DNA from: Pedobacter sp. ISL-64 | GTDB lineage: Bacteria > Bacteroidota > Bacteroidia > Sphingobacteriales > Sphingobacteriaceae | Direction of reading: 5' to 3' | DNA length: 64,000 nt | Assembly: GCF_018613605.1 (NCBI RefSeq) | Contig: NZ_JAGGPU010000018.1 | Location: 1-64,000 of the forward strand | Shown: positions 43,486-51,764 of the stretch, one piece after another | Layout of the letters: each line of letters opens with the position of its first letter | How positions within the stretch are numbered: position 1 is the first letter of the stretch | Position numbers and translations under genes: made by a program | Notes under the pieces: model-generated | Databases searched by the model: none | Seen by the model: the letters and a program-made list of their open reading frames with translations, nothing else | What the model was told of the DNA's origin: nothing

Positions 43486-46416
43486 TTAGAATGAATAAGC
43501 TAATGATCCCCAGAAAGTACGTTGAAGTAATGTTCTGCCAATCATTAATGTGCCAGGGGTTACGGTTGAGAAATCTCTGAACTGATCTCCACGAACATCG
43601 CCCTCTGTCAGCACTTTTGCATTTAACAAGTTGTCTGCCCAAAATCTTATCGAAATCTTTTTAGTAAAATTATATCCTGCACCTGCTTTCATTACTACAT
43701 ACGAAGGTAATTTATAGCTGTCGCTGGGTGATGTAAAACGGCTACCTACATAATTTGCCGCTACATATAAGTTAAAGTTTTTATAATCGTAATTGGCACC
43801 TAATTCGGTATTTAAAACCGGTACGCGTTCGGTTCTATTTCCTGTGAAACTGTAGGTACGGTTGCCAAACTCTGCTGCAACAGCTGCATTGGTGTTTGTA
43901 TTGGCTTCATAATCGGTGTATTTAGAATCTTGTAAAGTTCCTGTTAGTCTTAAGCTCAATGGTTTAAATATTTTATACGAAACTTCGTATTCGGCACTCC
44001 ATGTGCGGGTAGAGCCAAAGGCAACCAATGCCTGCTGGCCTGATGAAGTTGTTGGTACATTTATCGTTAACGAAGTGTTTTTAATTGCAGAGTAACTACC
44101 TGATGCAAAAATGGCCAGATTGTTTTTAGCATATTTAAAACCCACCTCTCCTAAATAAACCGGACGTTTTTTAATATTTGCAGCATTATAGGCCGAAGCA
44201 TTATAATCGCCAATATTTGGTGCGTTATAGGCTTTGGTTGCGCGGGCGAACATACTTGCAGTAGCACTGATTTTGTAATTGGCACCAACAGATGCTGCCC
44301 AGTTTGTTAAGGTTTCATCATAAGAAGTATAGCCTAAAATGTTTGCTGTGGCAGTTGCAGTAGTATTCACGGTTCCATTTGCATTTAAGGCATAGTATGG
44401 TCTATCGCCTTTTACATTCTGGTTATCGATTCTTGCGCCAATATCTAAACGCCATTTTTCGGATATTTTAATCTCATCGCCAGCATAAGCCGATAGCGTT
44501 CTGGTGTCCCCAATAAAGGTATTTTTAGTTTGAATGGTGCGTTCTGCACCTGTTGGACTTTGCAAAATAATACTTGGATGCTCTTTAAATTCTGTAAAAG
44601 AGCGGAATGCATAACGTAAATCATCACGGTTATATTGGTGAATACCTAATCCGATATTCAGACTGTGGTTTTTTACGGTCTTTTTAAGATCAAGGTAATC
44701 AACAACCTGAACATCGCTGTTTATTTGCCCATTAGCATTAGAGGTTACCACATAATCGCCTGCTGCAAAAGGTGCAACTGCCCCACCTGGATAGTAATAA
44801 GGTGTAGCTGTTGTTCTGGCAGCAATTCCTGCCGGAACGGTATAAGTAGAGTTTGTATGGGTATTTTGATAACGGAAATTGTTCACAATCTGCCAGCCAC
44901 TGTCGGTTAGGTAGTTGAATTGGAAACCAGCTGACCCCAATTTGGTGTGGATACCATCTGTTAAACTAAAATTATGGCTTCCGGTTGCGGGATCGTTATA
45001 ACTCCATTCGGTTTGCATGGGCACAATCGATTGCGAAGCCATATCGTAATCGCGGTAAGTGGTTGGCTTTCCTGTAGCATCGTAAGGGTAATAACTGGTT
45101 AACAAGAACTGAACTTTATCGTTGAGGTATTTTCCGTACACCCTGATAAAGCCTTTATTATTCTTGAAATTAAAAGTCATATTGCCTTTAATCTGTCCAC
45201 CCTGGTTGGCTGGATTAAAACCCTGATCTACCACGCCATTATCGGTACGGTAAAAACCACCAATGTTATATTTAATCTGATCGTTTATTTTTCCGCCGGT
45301 ATTTCCATCAATACGGTATAAACCTTGCGAAAAACCTGTGGTAAATTTAAACTGGCCATATTGTTTATCAGCGCCCACGTAACTGATATTGTTAACCACA
45401 GCACCTGGTGTGTTGGCCTGGATAATAGAAGCGTTACCACCTCTAACCGCTTCGATATTCTGAATGGTTAAATCTGTTTTATAGTATTGATCTACAGATG
45501 GGTTGGTGTTGAAACCTGTTGGTAAAAGCGGTAAACCATCTTCCTGTATACCCAGGAAGATATATCCGCCCTGCTGCGGAAAGCCCCTTACCCAAACATT
45601 TCCCGGACCGTCACCACCTGTACTTTCTACCGTTAAACCTGGTATGGCCTTTAATAAATCGGTACTGTTTAAAGGTGCCCGGTTGGTAATATCTTTATTA
45701 CTCACTGAAGTTAAGGCCACACTGCTTTCTAATTTTTTCTTTGGATTACCACCGGTTACCATCACACTTTCCAATTGTAGGTTATCTTCTGATAGGTTGA
45801 TACTCAGGTTTTCGTCGGCATTGCCAGGTGATAGGTTTACTTCTTTGGAAATGAAACCTACGTATCTTACCACGATTACACGGCTGTCGACAGTTAAGCC
45901 TTTTAGTGCAAAGGCGCCATTTTCGTCGGTTGTGGTCCCGATTGATTTTCCTTTAACGGTAACTGATACCCCAGGGATGGCATTGCCTTTACTATCGGTT
46001 ACTTTTCCGGTAACAATGCCTTCAAAGGCTTTTAATAGTTCGAGGTTGTTATTGGCGGGAATAGAATAGAGCAGAATTTGATCTTTAACTATCCTATATC
46101 CCACGTCATAACGTTTTAGCGAATTCTCAAGAAAGTATTTAAGCTTTTGATTAACCACGTTAATAGAAACTTTACGGTTGGAGTTTATTAATTGTGGGCT
46201 GTAAACAAATTTAACATTGGCTAAGTGTTCTGTTTTTTCTATAATGGTTTTAATATCTGTTTGATCGGCTTTAATCGAAATTGATTTGTTCAGAAAATCT
46301 TGTGCGTCGACATTTTTGGCAAAAGCACCACAAGTAAAAATTATTATTGCAAGTATTTGGTAAATCGAAACTCTCATTGCATATATCGCCAGCGAAATAA
46401 GTTGATTTTTTTTCAT
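43486..46416 (-). CDS. TonB-dependent outer-membrane receptor with STN signalling domain
   Basis: A 976-residue receptor. A signal peptide (to about 39, KNVDAQ) leads to an STN domain (about 40-118, SISIKADQTDIKTIIEKTE), a carboxypeptidase-D regulatory-like domain (about 130-215, GIVTGKVTDSKGNAIPGVSV), the plug (about 220-345, VRGGNASIIQANTPGAVVNN) and a beta-barrel ending in FWGSLAYSF with C-terminal Phe. STN domains signal to FecR-type anti-sigma factors, and fecR and an ECF sigma gene lie just upstream. The FecA-like plug could suit iron or a glycoside; context favours a sugar. No SusD is adjacent. Confidence 0.92.
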   Translation of the reverse strand: MKKNQLISLAIYAMRVSIYQILAIIIFTCGAFAKNVDAQDFLNKSISIKADQTDIKTIIEKTEHLANVKFVYSPQLINSNRKVSINVVNQKLKYFLENSLKRYDVGYRIVKDQILLYSIPANNNLELLKAFEGIVTGKVTDSKGNAIPGVSVTVKGKSIGTTTDENGAFALKGLTVDSRVIVVRYVGFISKEVNLSPGNADENLSINLSEDNLQLESVMVTGGNPKKKLESSVALTSVSNKDITNRAPLNSTDLLKAIPGLTVESTGGDGPGNVWVRGFPQQGGYIFLGIQEDGLPLLPTGFNTNPSVDQYYKTDLTIQNIEAVRGGNASIIQANTPGAVVNNISYVGADKQYGQFKFTTGFSQGLYRIDGNTGGKINDQIKYNIGGFYRTDNGVVDQGFNPANQGGQIKGNMTFNFKNNKGFIRVYGKYLNDKVQFLLTSYYPYDATGKPTTYRDYDMASQSIVPMQTEWSYNDPATGSHNFSLTDGIHTKLGSAGFQFNYLTDSGWQIVNNFRYQNTHTNSTYTVPAGIAARTTATPYYYPGGAVAPFAAGDYVVTSNANGQINSDVQVVDYLDLKKTVKNHSLNIGLGIHQYNRDDLRYAFRSFTEFKEHPSIILQSPTGAERTIQTKNTFIGDTRTLSAYAGDEIKISEKWRLDIGARIDNQNVKGDRPYYALNANGTVNTTATATANILGYTSYDETLTNWAASVGANYKISATASMFARATKAYNAPNIGDYNASAYNAANIKKRPVYLGEVGFKYAKNNLAIFASGSYSAIKNTSLTINVPTTSSGQQALVAFGSTRTWSAEYEVSYKIFKPLSLRLTGTLQDSKYTDYEANTNTNAAVAAEFGNRTYSFTGNRTERVPVLNTELGANYDYKNFNLYVAANYVGSRFTSPSDSYKLPSYVVMKAGAGYNFTKKISIRFWADNLLNAKVLTEGDVRGDQFRDFSTVTPGTLMIGRTLLQRTFWGSLAYSF

Positions 46417-46611
46417 AAATTTGGTTATTGTTCATTAAATGATTGGATTTATTGGACATAGAAATACCATGAATACATTTCTGATGTATTTAACTCGCCG
46501 GCAATGCCCCACATTGTCGGCTTTGTTTTTTAGAAAAATATTATGGAAAATGGCGCCGCGGTTACGGGCTGTTGGTGTTGTGGTTCTTCTTCATCATATT
46601 TATATATTTGG

Positions 46612-47634
46612 TTAGTTTTTATTGGAAACCACAATGCTGGTTCCCTGGATGTAATATTTGCTTGATATGGTTCCACAGATCAGGTCGAGCTGCTCATATA
46701 GCCCTTTTTTGCTTAAATCTCCGGTAAAAGTATAGGTCGAAATCTGCTCATTATCCGATTTTATCTCTATCCCATATGCTTCAGATAAGGTTTTGAAAAT
46801 TTCTTTAATGCTTTCTTCTTTAAAATTGTAGCTCAAGCTTGTGGGTATGTTATAAGCTTCGGCCAATGGAATAGGCTTGCTTACCAATGTTTTATTTAAT
46901 TTGTGGTCGGAAAAAACACCTTTTTGATTTGGCGTAAGCAGAATTGGTTTCGCCAGTTTTTCTTTAGAGAAAGTAAATAGCGAATTTTTTTGATTTTCTT
47001 CTACCTGAACTTTTCCGGTCCTTACGGCAACTTGGGCGGGAAGTTTATCAGTTGATGATTTTACCCAGAAGCTGGTACCCAAAACACGTATAACCAGTTT
47101 TTGATTGTACACATAAAACGGCCGCTTTGGGTTTTTGCTTACCGAAAAGAAGGCTGTTCCTTTTAAATAAACCATTCTTTTGTTGGCAGCAAAAATCTTT
47201 GGATAAATAATATTGGCCTGCGGTTTAAGTGTTACCGTGCTTTCATCGCTAAGCGCTATAATGATGGGACGATCAGTATCATTGGTTTTGCTGATTAAGC
47301 TTAAATTGCTGTTTTCATCAATAAAAGATTGTTCAGCATGGTTGTAATTGGTTAAATATAAACCAGCAATAAAAAATGCAATGATAATAGATGCTGCAAT
47401 AGCCAATTTTGGCCAAAGCTTTTTAACTTTTAATGCGCTTATTGGTTTCTGTTCAATGCTATTAATGCCAAGCCAGGTATTCATCTGCATTTCTTCGAGC
47501 GCAATTGATGATAAGTCTTTAAAATTCTGGTTATTTAAGTTATGGTACCATTTATCTATCCAAAGCTTTTCTGCTTCAGTACAATTTCCGTTTTCGTAAC
47601 GGCTTAGTAAATCGTAAAATGATTTCTGGTCCAT
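46612..47634 (-). CDS. FecR-family anti-sigma factor
   Basis: A 340-residue single-pass inner-membrane regulator. The cytoplasmic N-terminus (1-70, SFYDLLSRYENGNCTEAEKLWIDKWY) would hold the sigma factor, one helix follows (about 72-90, LWPKLAIAASIIIAFFIAGL), and the periplasmic FecR domain spans about 115-215 (ITVTLKPQANIIYP-like text, VYLKGTAFFSVSKNPKRPF, VLGTSFWVKS). A DUF4974 domain (about 265-335) closes it and should contact the STN domain. It sits between the sigma and receptor genes in the order usual for Bacteroidota. Confidence 0.92.
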   Translation of the reverse strand: MDQKSFYDLLSRYENGNCTEAEKLWIDKWYHNLNNQNFKDLSSIALEEMQMNTWLGINSIEQKPISALKVKKLWPKLAIAASIIIAFFIAGLYLTNYNHAEQSFIDENSNLSLISKTNDTDRPIIIALSDESTVTLKPQANIIYPKIFAANKRMVYLKGTAFFSVSKNPKRPFYVYNQKLVIRVLGTSFWVKSSTDKLPAQVAVRTGKVQVEENQKNSLFTFSKEKLAKPILLTPNQKGVFSDHKLNKTLVSKPIPLAEAYNIPTSLSYNFKEESIKEIFKTLSEAYGIEIKSDNEQISTYTFTGDLSKKGLYEQLDLICGTISSKYYIQGTSIVVSNKN

Positions 47635-47740
47635 AAAAAAGAATATTTGGTCTTATACTATACAAGTAACACAACAGAGGCGAAACCCTAAAGGTGCGAG
47701 GGATAAAAAATGAAATAAACTGTAAATAACTGATAATCAG

Positions 47741-48301
47741 TTATAAAAAGATATAAAAATTTTTGATGTATTCTTTTATTCTTTTAATGGATTGGGTGAT
47801 ATGGTATTCTACAGCCTTTTCGGAGATGTTTAAGCCAGTAGAAATATCTTTGGTAGATTGGTGTTGGTAACGGCTCAGTCTGAAAACCTCCTGTGTTTTT
47901 TCGGGTAGCGAATTAATACCTTCTTCGATGATGGAAGATAGGTCGTGAAGATCGATCAGGTTTGCGGTATCCTGATGATTTTCTGAATAGGTTAGGCTTT
48001 GGTACTCCATGTACTTATTCTCCATAACTAAACTCCTGATGTGGTTGATTACACTTAACTTCAGGGCGCCGAACAAATAAGCCTGGAGATTATTGATCTG
48101 TGCTTCCTGCCGTTTTTCCCAAAGGGAGATAAAAATATTCTGTACCAGCTCTTCAGCAATTACCTTATCGCCTGTTTTTTTGTAGGCTGCCAATAATAGC
48201 TCGTTACTGTAGGTGAAATATATTTTTTCGTAAGCTTGTTTATCGCCTAGTTTTAGGCGCTTAAGTAAATCTTCAGATTTTTCAGGCTCAGCGTGAGTCA
48301 T
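47741..48301 (-). CDS. ECF RNA polymerase sigma factor (FecI-like, Bacteroidota type)
   Basis: A 186-residue ECF sigma factor with region 2 at about 20-90 (YEKIYFTYSNELLLAAYKKTG, AEELVQNIFISLWEKR) and region 4 at about 125-180 (INSLPEKTQEVFRLSRYQHQS, ISEKAVEYHITQSIKRI). With FecR and the STN receptor it forms a cell-surface signalling circuit in which substrate at the receptor frees the sigma factor to transcribe the receptor genes. Target promoters are not known. Confidence 0.92.
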   Translation of the reverse strand: MTHAEPEKSEDLLKRLKLGDKQAYEKIYFTYSNELLLAAYKKTGDKVIAEELVQNIFISLWEKRQEAQINNLQAYLFGALKLSVINHIRSLVMENKYMEYQSLTYSENHQDTANLIDLHDLSSIIEEGINSLPEKTQEVFRLSRYQHQSTKDISTGLNISEKAVEYHITQSIKRIKEYIKNFYIFL

Positions 48302-48498
48302 TTATTATTTGGTTATTCGGTACGCGTGTAGTAAATGTAATAATTTATTTGGCTTTGACTTTTAAGTTGGGTTAGAATATTGAAAGTTTTAAAGCTGTAT
48401 GGTTGCAATGTTAATTTGACCGGCCAAGACAATTCAACAATTAACCATTATTCTATACACGAAGTATAAATATTTTATCGCCTTTTATCTCATTTTTT

Positions 48499-48506
48499 TA
48501 CCTTTG
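48499..48506 (+). promoter_or_regulatory. -7 element before the threonine dehydrogenase gene
   Basis: TACCTTTG matches TAnnTTTG, 18 bases before the ATG at 48525. No clean -33 TTG is seen. Confidence 0.5.
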
Positions 48507-48524
48507 CTCAATCTCAAAAAAATT

Positions 48525-49469
48525 ATGCAAGAAAAAATTGTTGTTTTAGGCTCTAACGGGCAAATTGGTACCGAGTTGGTAACCATGTTACGTAAAATAT
48601 ATGGTGATGATCATGTTGTTGCATGCGATATACGCAGGCCGGATTATGATATCAAAAACTCTGCACCGTTTGAATTTGTGAATGTGCTTGATAAGGCAAT
48701 GATCAATGGCATTTTCCATAAATACAGACCAACACAGGTTTACCTCTTAGCGGCTTTATTATCGGCTACAGGCGAGCAAAATCCAAAGCTAGCCTGGGAT
48801 TTAAATATGAACGGCTTATTGAATGTTTTAGATTTAGCTTTAGAATATAAAACTGCAAAAGTATATTGGCCAAGTTCTATCGCTGTATTTGGGCCGAATT
48901 CGCCAAAAGATAATACCTCACAATATTGTGTAATGGATCCGAATACAGTTTATGGAATCAGTAAACTGGCAGGCGAGCGCTGGTGCGAATATTATAACCA
49001 AAAATATGGATTGGATGTGAGGAGTATCCGTTATCCAGGATTAATCAGCTGGAAAGCTGCGCCAGGTGGTGGTACAACAGATTATGCGATCCATATTTTT
49101 CACGATGCACTTAAAAAAGGTAGCTATCAGAGTTTCTTAAATGCAGATACAGAATTGCCGATGATGTATATGGATGACGCTATCCGCGGAACAATCGAGC
49201 TGATGGATGCCCCCGCAGATCAGATTTCAGTACGCAGCAGCTATAATTTTGGTGGGGTAAGTTTTACACCAGAGGTTTTAGCCGCAGAAATCAGAAAACA
49301 TATTCCAGATTTTACATTAACTTACGGCGCTAATGATCCACGTCAGCAGATTGCAAACAGCTGGCCACGTTCTATAGACGATAACTATGCAGCAAAAGAT
49401 TGGGGATGGAAACCAGAATTCGATTTATCGAAACTGACAGCAGACATGTTAAAAAATTTAAAGAAATAA
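48525..49469 (+). CDS. L-threonine 3-dehydrogenase, short-chain (SDR/epimerase) type
   Basis: It oxidises L-threonine to 2-amino-3-ketobutyrate with NAD. The 314 residues form an extended SDR: GSNGQIGTEL (9-18), the active-site YGISKLAGERW (about 144-154) and the family hallmark RSIRYPGLISWKAAPGGGTTDYA (key R, P, G and the GGGTTDYA at about 181-188). MYMDDAIRGTIELM (about 214-227) binds the substrate domain. The frame is open from a TTG at 48504, but the ATG at 48525 fits the family. No kbl ligase gene is adjacent. Confidence 0.88.
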   Translation: MQEKIVVLGSNGQIGTELVTMLRKIYGDDHVVACDIRRPDYDIKNSAPFEFVNVLDKAMINGIFHKYRPTQVYLLAALLSATGEQNPKLAWDLNMNGLLNVLDLALEYKTAKVYWPSSIAVFGPNSPKDNTSQYCVMDPNTVYGISKLAGERWCEYYNQKYGLDVRSIRYPGLISWKAAPGGGTTDYAIHIFHDALKKGSYQSFLNADTELPMMYMDDAIRGTIELMDAPADQISVRSSYNFGGVSFTPEVLAAEIRKHIPDFTLTYGANDPRQQIANSWPRSIDDNYAAKDWGWKPEFDLSKLTADMLKNLKK

Positions 49470-49544
49470 TATAAAGGTACAGGGTTTGAAAGGTTGAAGG
49501 CTTAAGGTCTCCTATCTCCTATCTTATATCTCAATACTAAAATA

Positions 49545-50273
49545 ATGGGAAGAGCATTCGAATTTAGAAAAGAGAGAAAATTTAAGCGTTGGGCCAAAAT
49601 GGCGGTTCAGTTTACGCGTATTGGTAAAGATATTGTAATGGCAGTTAAGGAGTCTGGACCTCATCCGGAAACCAACTCGCGCTTACGTACGGCGATGCAA
49701 AATGCGAAAGCGGTAAACATGCCAAAAGATAGGGTAGAGGCGGCAATTAAACGTGCCTCTGATAAATCGATGGCCAATTACGAAGAAATTGTATATGAAG
49801 GTTATGCGCCACACGGCGTTGCCGTTTTAATTGAAACCGCTACTGATAATACGAACCGTACCGTAGCAAACGTTCGTAGTTATTTTAACAAAACGGATGG
49901 TTCTTTGGGTAAAACCGGATCGTTAGATTTTGTTTTTAACCGCAAATCTGTTTTCCGCTTTGCGGCTACCGAAGGTTTAGATTTGGAAGAATTGGAATTC
50001 GAATTAATCGATGCCGGTTTAGAAGAACTATATGTAGAGGCTGATGAAGAAGGAAACGATATCGCTGTTGCCCAAGGAGCTTTCGAAAACTTTGGATCTT
50101 TACAAAAAGCTTTAGAAGAAAAAGGCATAGAGTTAAAGAGTTCAAAATTAGAGCGTATTGCTTTATCTCACCATGAGGTAACGGAAGAGCAGGCAGCTGA
50201 TGTTTTGAAATTGATCGATAAGTTAGAGGAAGATGATGATGTGCAGGCGGTTTACCATAATATGGCAGAATAA
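49545..50273 (+). CDS. YebC/PmpR-family protein
   Basis: A 242-residue cytoplasmic protein of the YebC/PmpR/TACO1 family, which act as transcription factors or in translation of proline-rich stretches. It starts MGRAFEFRKERKFKRWAKMA, a Bacteroidota variant of the usual MAGHSKW start. Core motifs are NPRLR-like TNSRLRTAMQNAKAVNMPKDRVEAAIKRA (key N, R and K at about 44-72), YEGYAPHGVAVLIETATDNTNRT (about 86-108) and GSLDFVFNRKSVF. A terminator follows, and AAGGTTGAAGG-type repeats lie in the 75 bases before it. Confidence 0.93.
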   Translation: MGRAFEFRKERKFKRWAKMAVQFTRIGKDIVMAVKESGPHPETNSRLRTAMQNAKAVNMPKDRVEAAIKRASDKSMANYEEIVYEGYAPHGVAVLIETATDNTNRTVANVRSYFNKTDGSLGKTGSLDFVFNRKSVFRFAATEGLDLEELEFELIDAGLEELYVEADEEGNDIAVAQGAFENFGSLQKALEEKGIELKSSKLERIALSHHEVTEEQAADVLKLIDKLEEDDDVQAVYHNMAE

Positions 50274-50293
50274 TAGCAAGCAGATATTTATAG

Positions 50294-50326
50294 AAAAGGT
50301 CCAGATTTTACATCGGGACCTTTTTT
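50294..50326 (+). terminator. Intrinsic terminator of the yebC-like gene
   Basis: AAAAGGTCC (50294-50302) pairs with GGACCTTTT (50316-50324), followed by further T. Confidence 0.85.
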
Positions 50327-50343
50327 GTAATTTTTATTTTTTA

Positions 50344-50828
50344 AGACCTCGCAGGTTTTCAAAACCTGCGAGGTCTGGATTAGTCTAGTTTAAACCTGCG
50401 AGGTCTTGGAGCTTATGATATTTGATTTCTCTATGAATTTCTTTAAGTTTAAGAATGATTACTACAATTCCTTTAGAATCCTCTCGTCTTAGCGCCTCGC
50501 TAAGACCTCCCAATTTATGCGTTTTCCAATTTATACGGTAAAAAACTAAGTAAAAAACTAAGGTCTTAGCGAGACGCTAAGACTAGATGGGTTCACAAAA
50601 GCATGGAGTAATAAAAGATTTTAGAGATTATCCATATTCATCATACAGCATAATTTTATCCGGTAAGCCTACATCGCTGAAAAGAGAAGAAGTTATTGAT
50701 TGGTTTGGTGGATTGTCCTTTTATGAAGAATATCATCAAAAGACATCAACAATTAGTTGATAATAAAGAATTTGAGTATTAGTTTTCTATATATAAACCT
50801 CGCAGGTTTTTAAAACCTGCGAGGTTTA
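50344..50828. repeat. REP-like palindrome cluster around a RAYT remnant
   Basis: Perfect palindromes AGACCTCGCAGGTTTT-C-complement (50344-50376) and TAAACCTCGCAGGTTTT-T-complement (50794-50828) mark the ends. A half copy (AAACCTGCGAGGTC) is at 50392. A second type, GTCTTAGCG/CGCTAAGAC, occurs at 50486-50506 and, inverted with one mismatch, at 50563-50583, only three bases before the transposase remnant. This is the layout of a REP/BIME unit with its RAYT gene. Confidence 0.85.
50587..50760 (+). pseudogene. C-terminal fragment of a RAYT-type (Y1, IS200-like) transposase
   Basis: Fifty-seven codons read QKHGVIKDFRDYPYSSYSII, then LSGKPTSLKREEVIDWFGG and a final FYEEYHQ. The order HG-V-DF-DYPYSSY, LKR-EV--WFGG and H near the end is the C-terminal signature of REP-associated tyrosine transposases in Bacteroidota. 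The catalytic His-x-His and Tyr lie in the missing N-terminal part; an in-frame stop lies just before. It should be inactive. Confidence 0.8.
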
Positions 50829-50833
50829 ATCTA

Positions 50834-51613
50834 CTATTTCTTATGCGAAAACAACCAGCTCAATAACTCTGGTTCTGCAAATGCACTGTCCCAACTATTA
50901 TGGTTTGCATTTGGATAGAGCGTAAACTTTATTTCATCACCAACGGTTTTTAAGCGCTCGGCAATGGCAATCGAAAAAGCCGGATCAACTACATCATCTT
51001 TTGCGCCATGGAAAATCCAAAGCGGTATTTTTTGATATTTTTTAATATTATTGGTGTTATCGCCACCACAGATGGCAATGGCAGCGGCGAATTTGCGGCG
51101 TTCTCTTCTTAAAAGCTCATAAGTACCCATTGCCCCCATTGATAAACCGCCCACATACACCTGCTCTTTGTTTATATAAGGTTTATTAAGGAAGTTTTTA
51201 ACCATGCCTTGTAGCGCATGCATAATTTTGGTTGGTTTGCCACCCTCCACAAAACTGATTCTCCTTTTACCTTTTGCATCTTTCTCAAAATTGGCATTTG
51301 CCCAAAAGTCGTTTGATGGGCATTGTGGGAAAACAACAATAGCAGGGAAATTTTTGCGTAAATCATTTTTTAAAAACAATTTTCCACCATGTACCAGTTG
51401 ACTGGTATTGTCATTCCCCCTTTCGCCGCTTCCATGGAGGAAGAAGATGATCGGGTATTTTTGGTCGGGATTAAAATTCTCGGGAAACAGGATTCTGTAG
51501 TAAATAGAGTCCTTTCCTTTGATATAGCTTCCCTTGTCGTATTTTTTTAAGTCTTGGGCGTTTAAAAAGAGTACAGAAAAAAGAATGCAGATGGTAAAAA
51601 AAATATTTTTCAT
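50834..51613 (-). CDS. Secreted alpha/beta-hydrolase esterase
   Basis: A 259-residue protein counted from the Met that begins the signal peptide (MKNIFFTICILFSVLFLNAQ); the frame extends 23 codons upstream without resemblance. The hydrolase fold shows the oxyanion segment FFLHGSGERG (57-66), nucleophile S158 in GGLSMGAMG, Asp in FHGAKDDVVDP (about 211-221) and His in NANHNSWD (about 241-248). Such enzymes in polysaccharide loci (CE1-like) often remove acyl groups from glycans. It is the last gene of the locus, 151 bases after GH3. Confidence 0.85.
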   Translation of the reverse strand: MKNIFFTICILFSVLFLNAQDLKKYDKGSYIKGKDSIYYRILFPENFNPDQKYPIIFFLHGSGERGNDNTSQLVHGGKLFLKNDLRKNFPAIVVFPQCPSNDFWANANFEKDAKGKRRISFVEGGKPTKIMHALQGMVKNFLNKPYINKEQVYVGGLSMGAMGTYELLRRERRKFAAAIAICGGDNTNNIKKYQKIPLWIFHGAKDDVVDPAFSIAIAERLKTVGDEIKFTLYPNANHNSWDSAFAEPELLSWLFSHKK

Positions 51614-51764
51614 CCGTTTTATATTATTTTTAAAGTTGATAAAGCTATCATGATTTGTTATTTCAAGGTGTGTTTTGATCAATCATGATGGTTTCATTTA
51701 ACAAAAATAGAAAACCCTGGCTACTTTACAATAGCACAGGGTTCATAACCAAACCTAATTGTCT

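Noticed and set aside
45503..46069. 188-codon frame opposite the TonB receptor
   Set aside because: It is a shadow of the receptor's plug and STN coding sequence on the other strand.
42532..48301. Iron-dicitrate uptake system (fecIRA)
   Set aside because: The sigma/FecR/receptor layout fits, but there is no periplasmic iron-transport gene and the neighbours are sugar-oxidation genes; iron remains possible.
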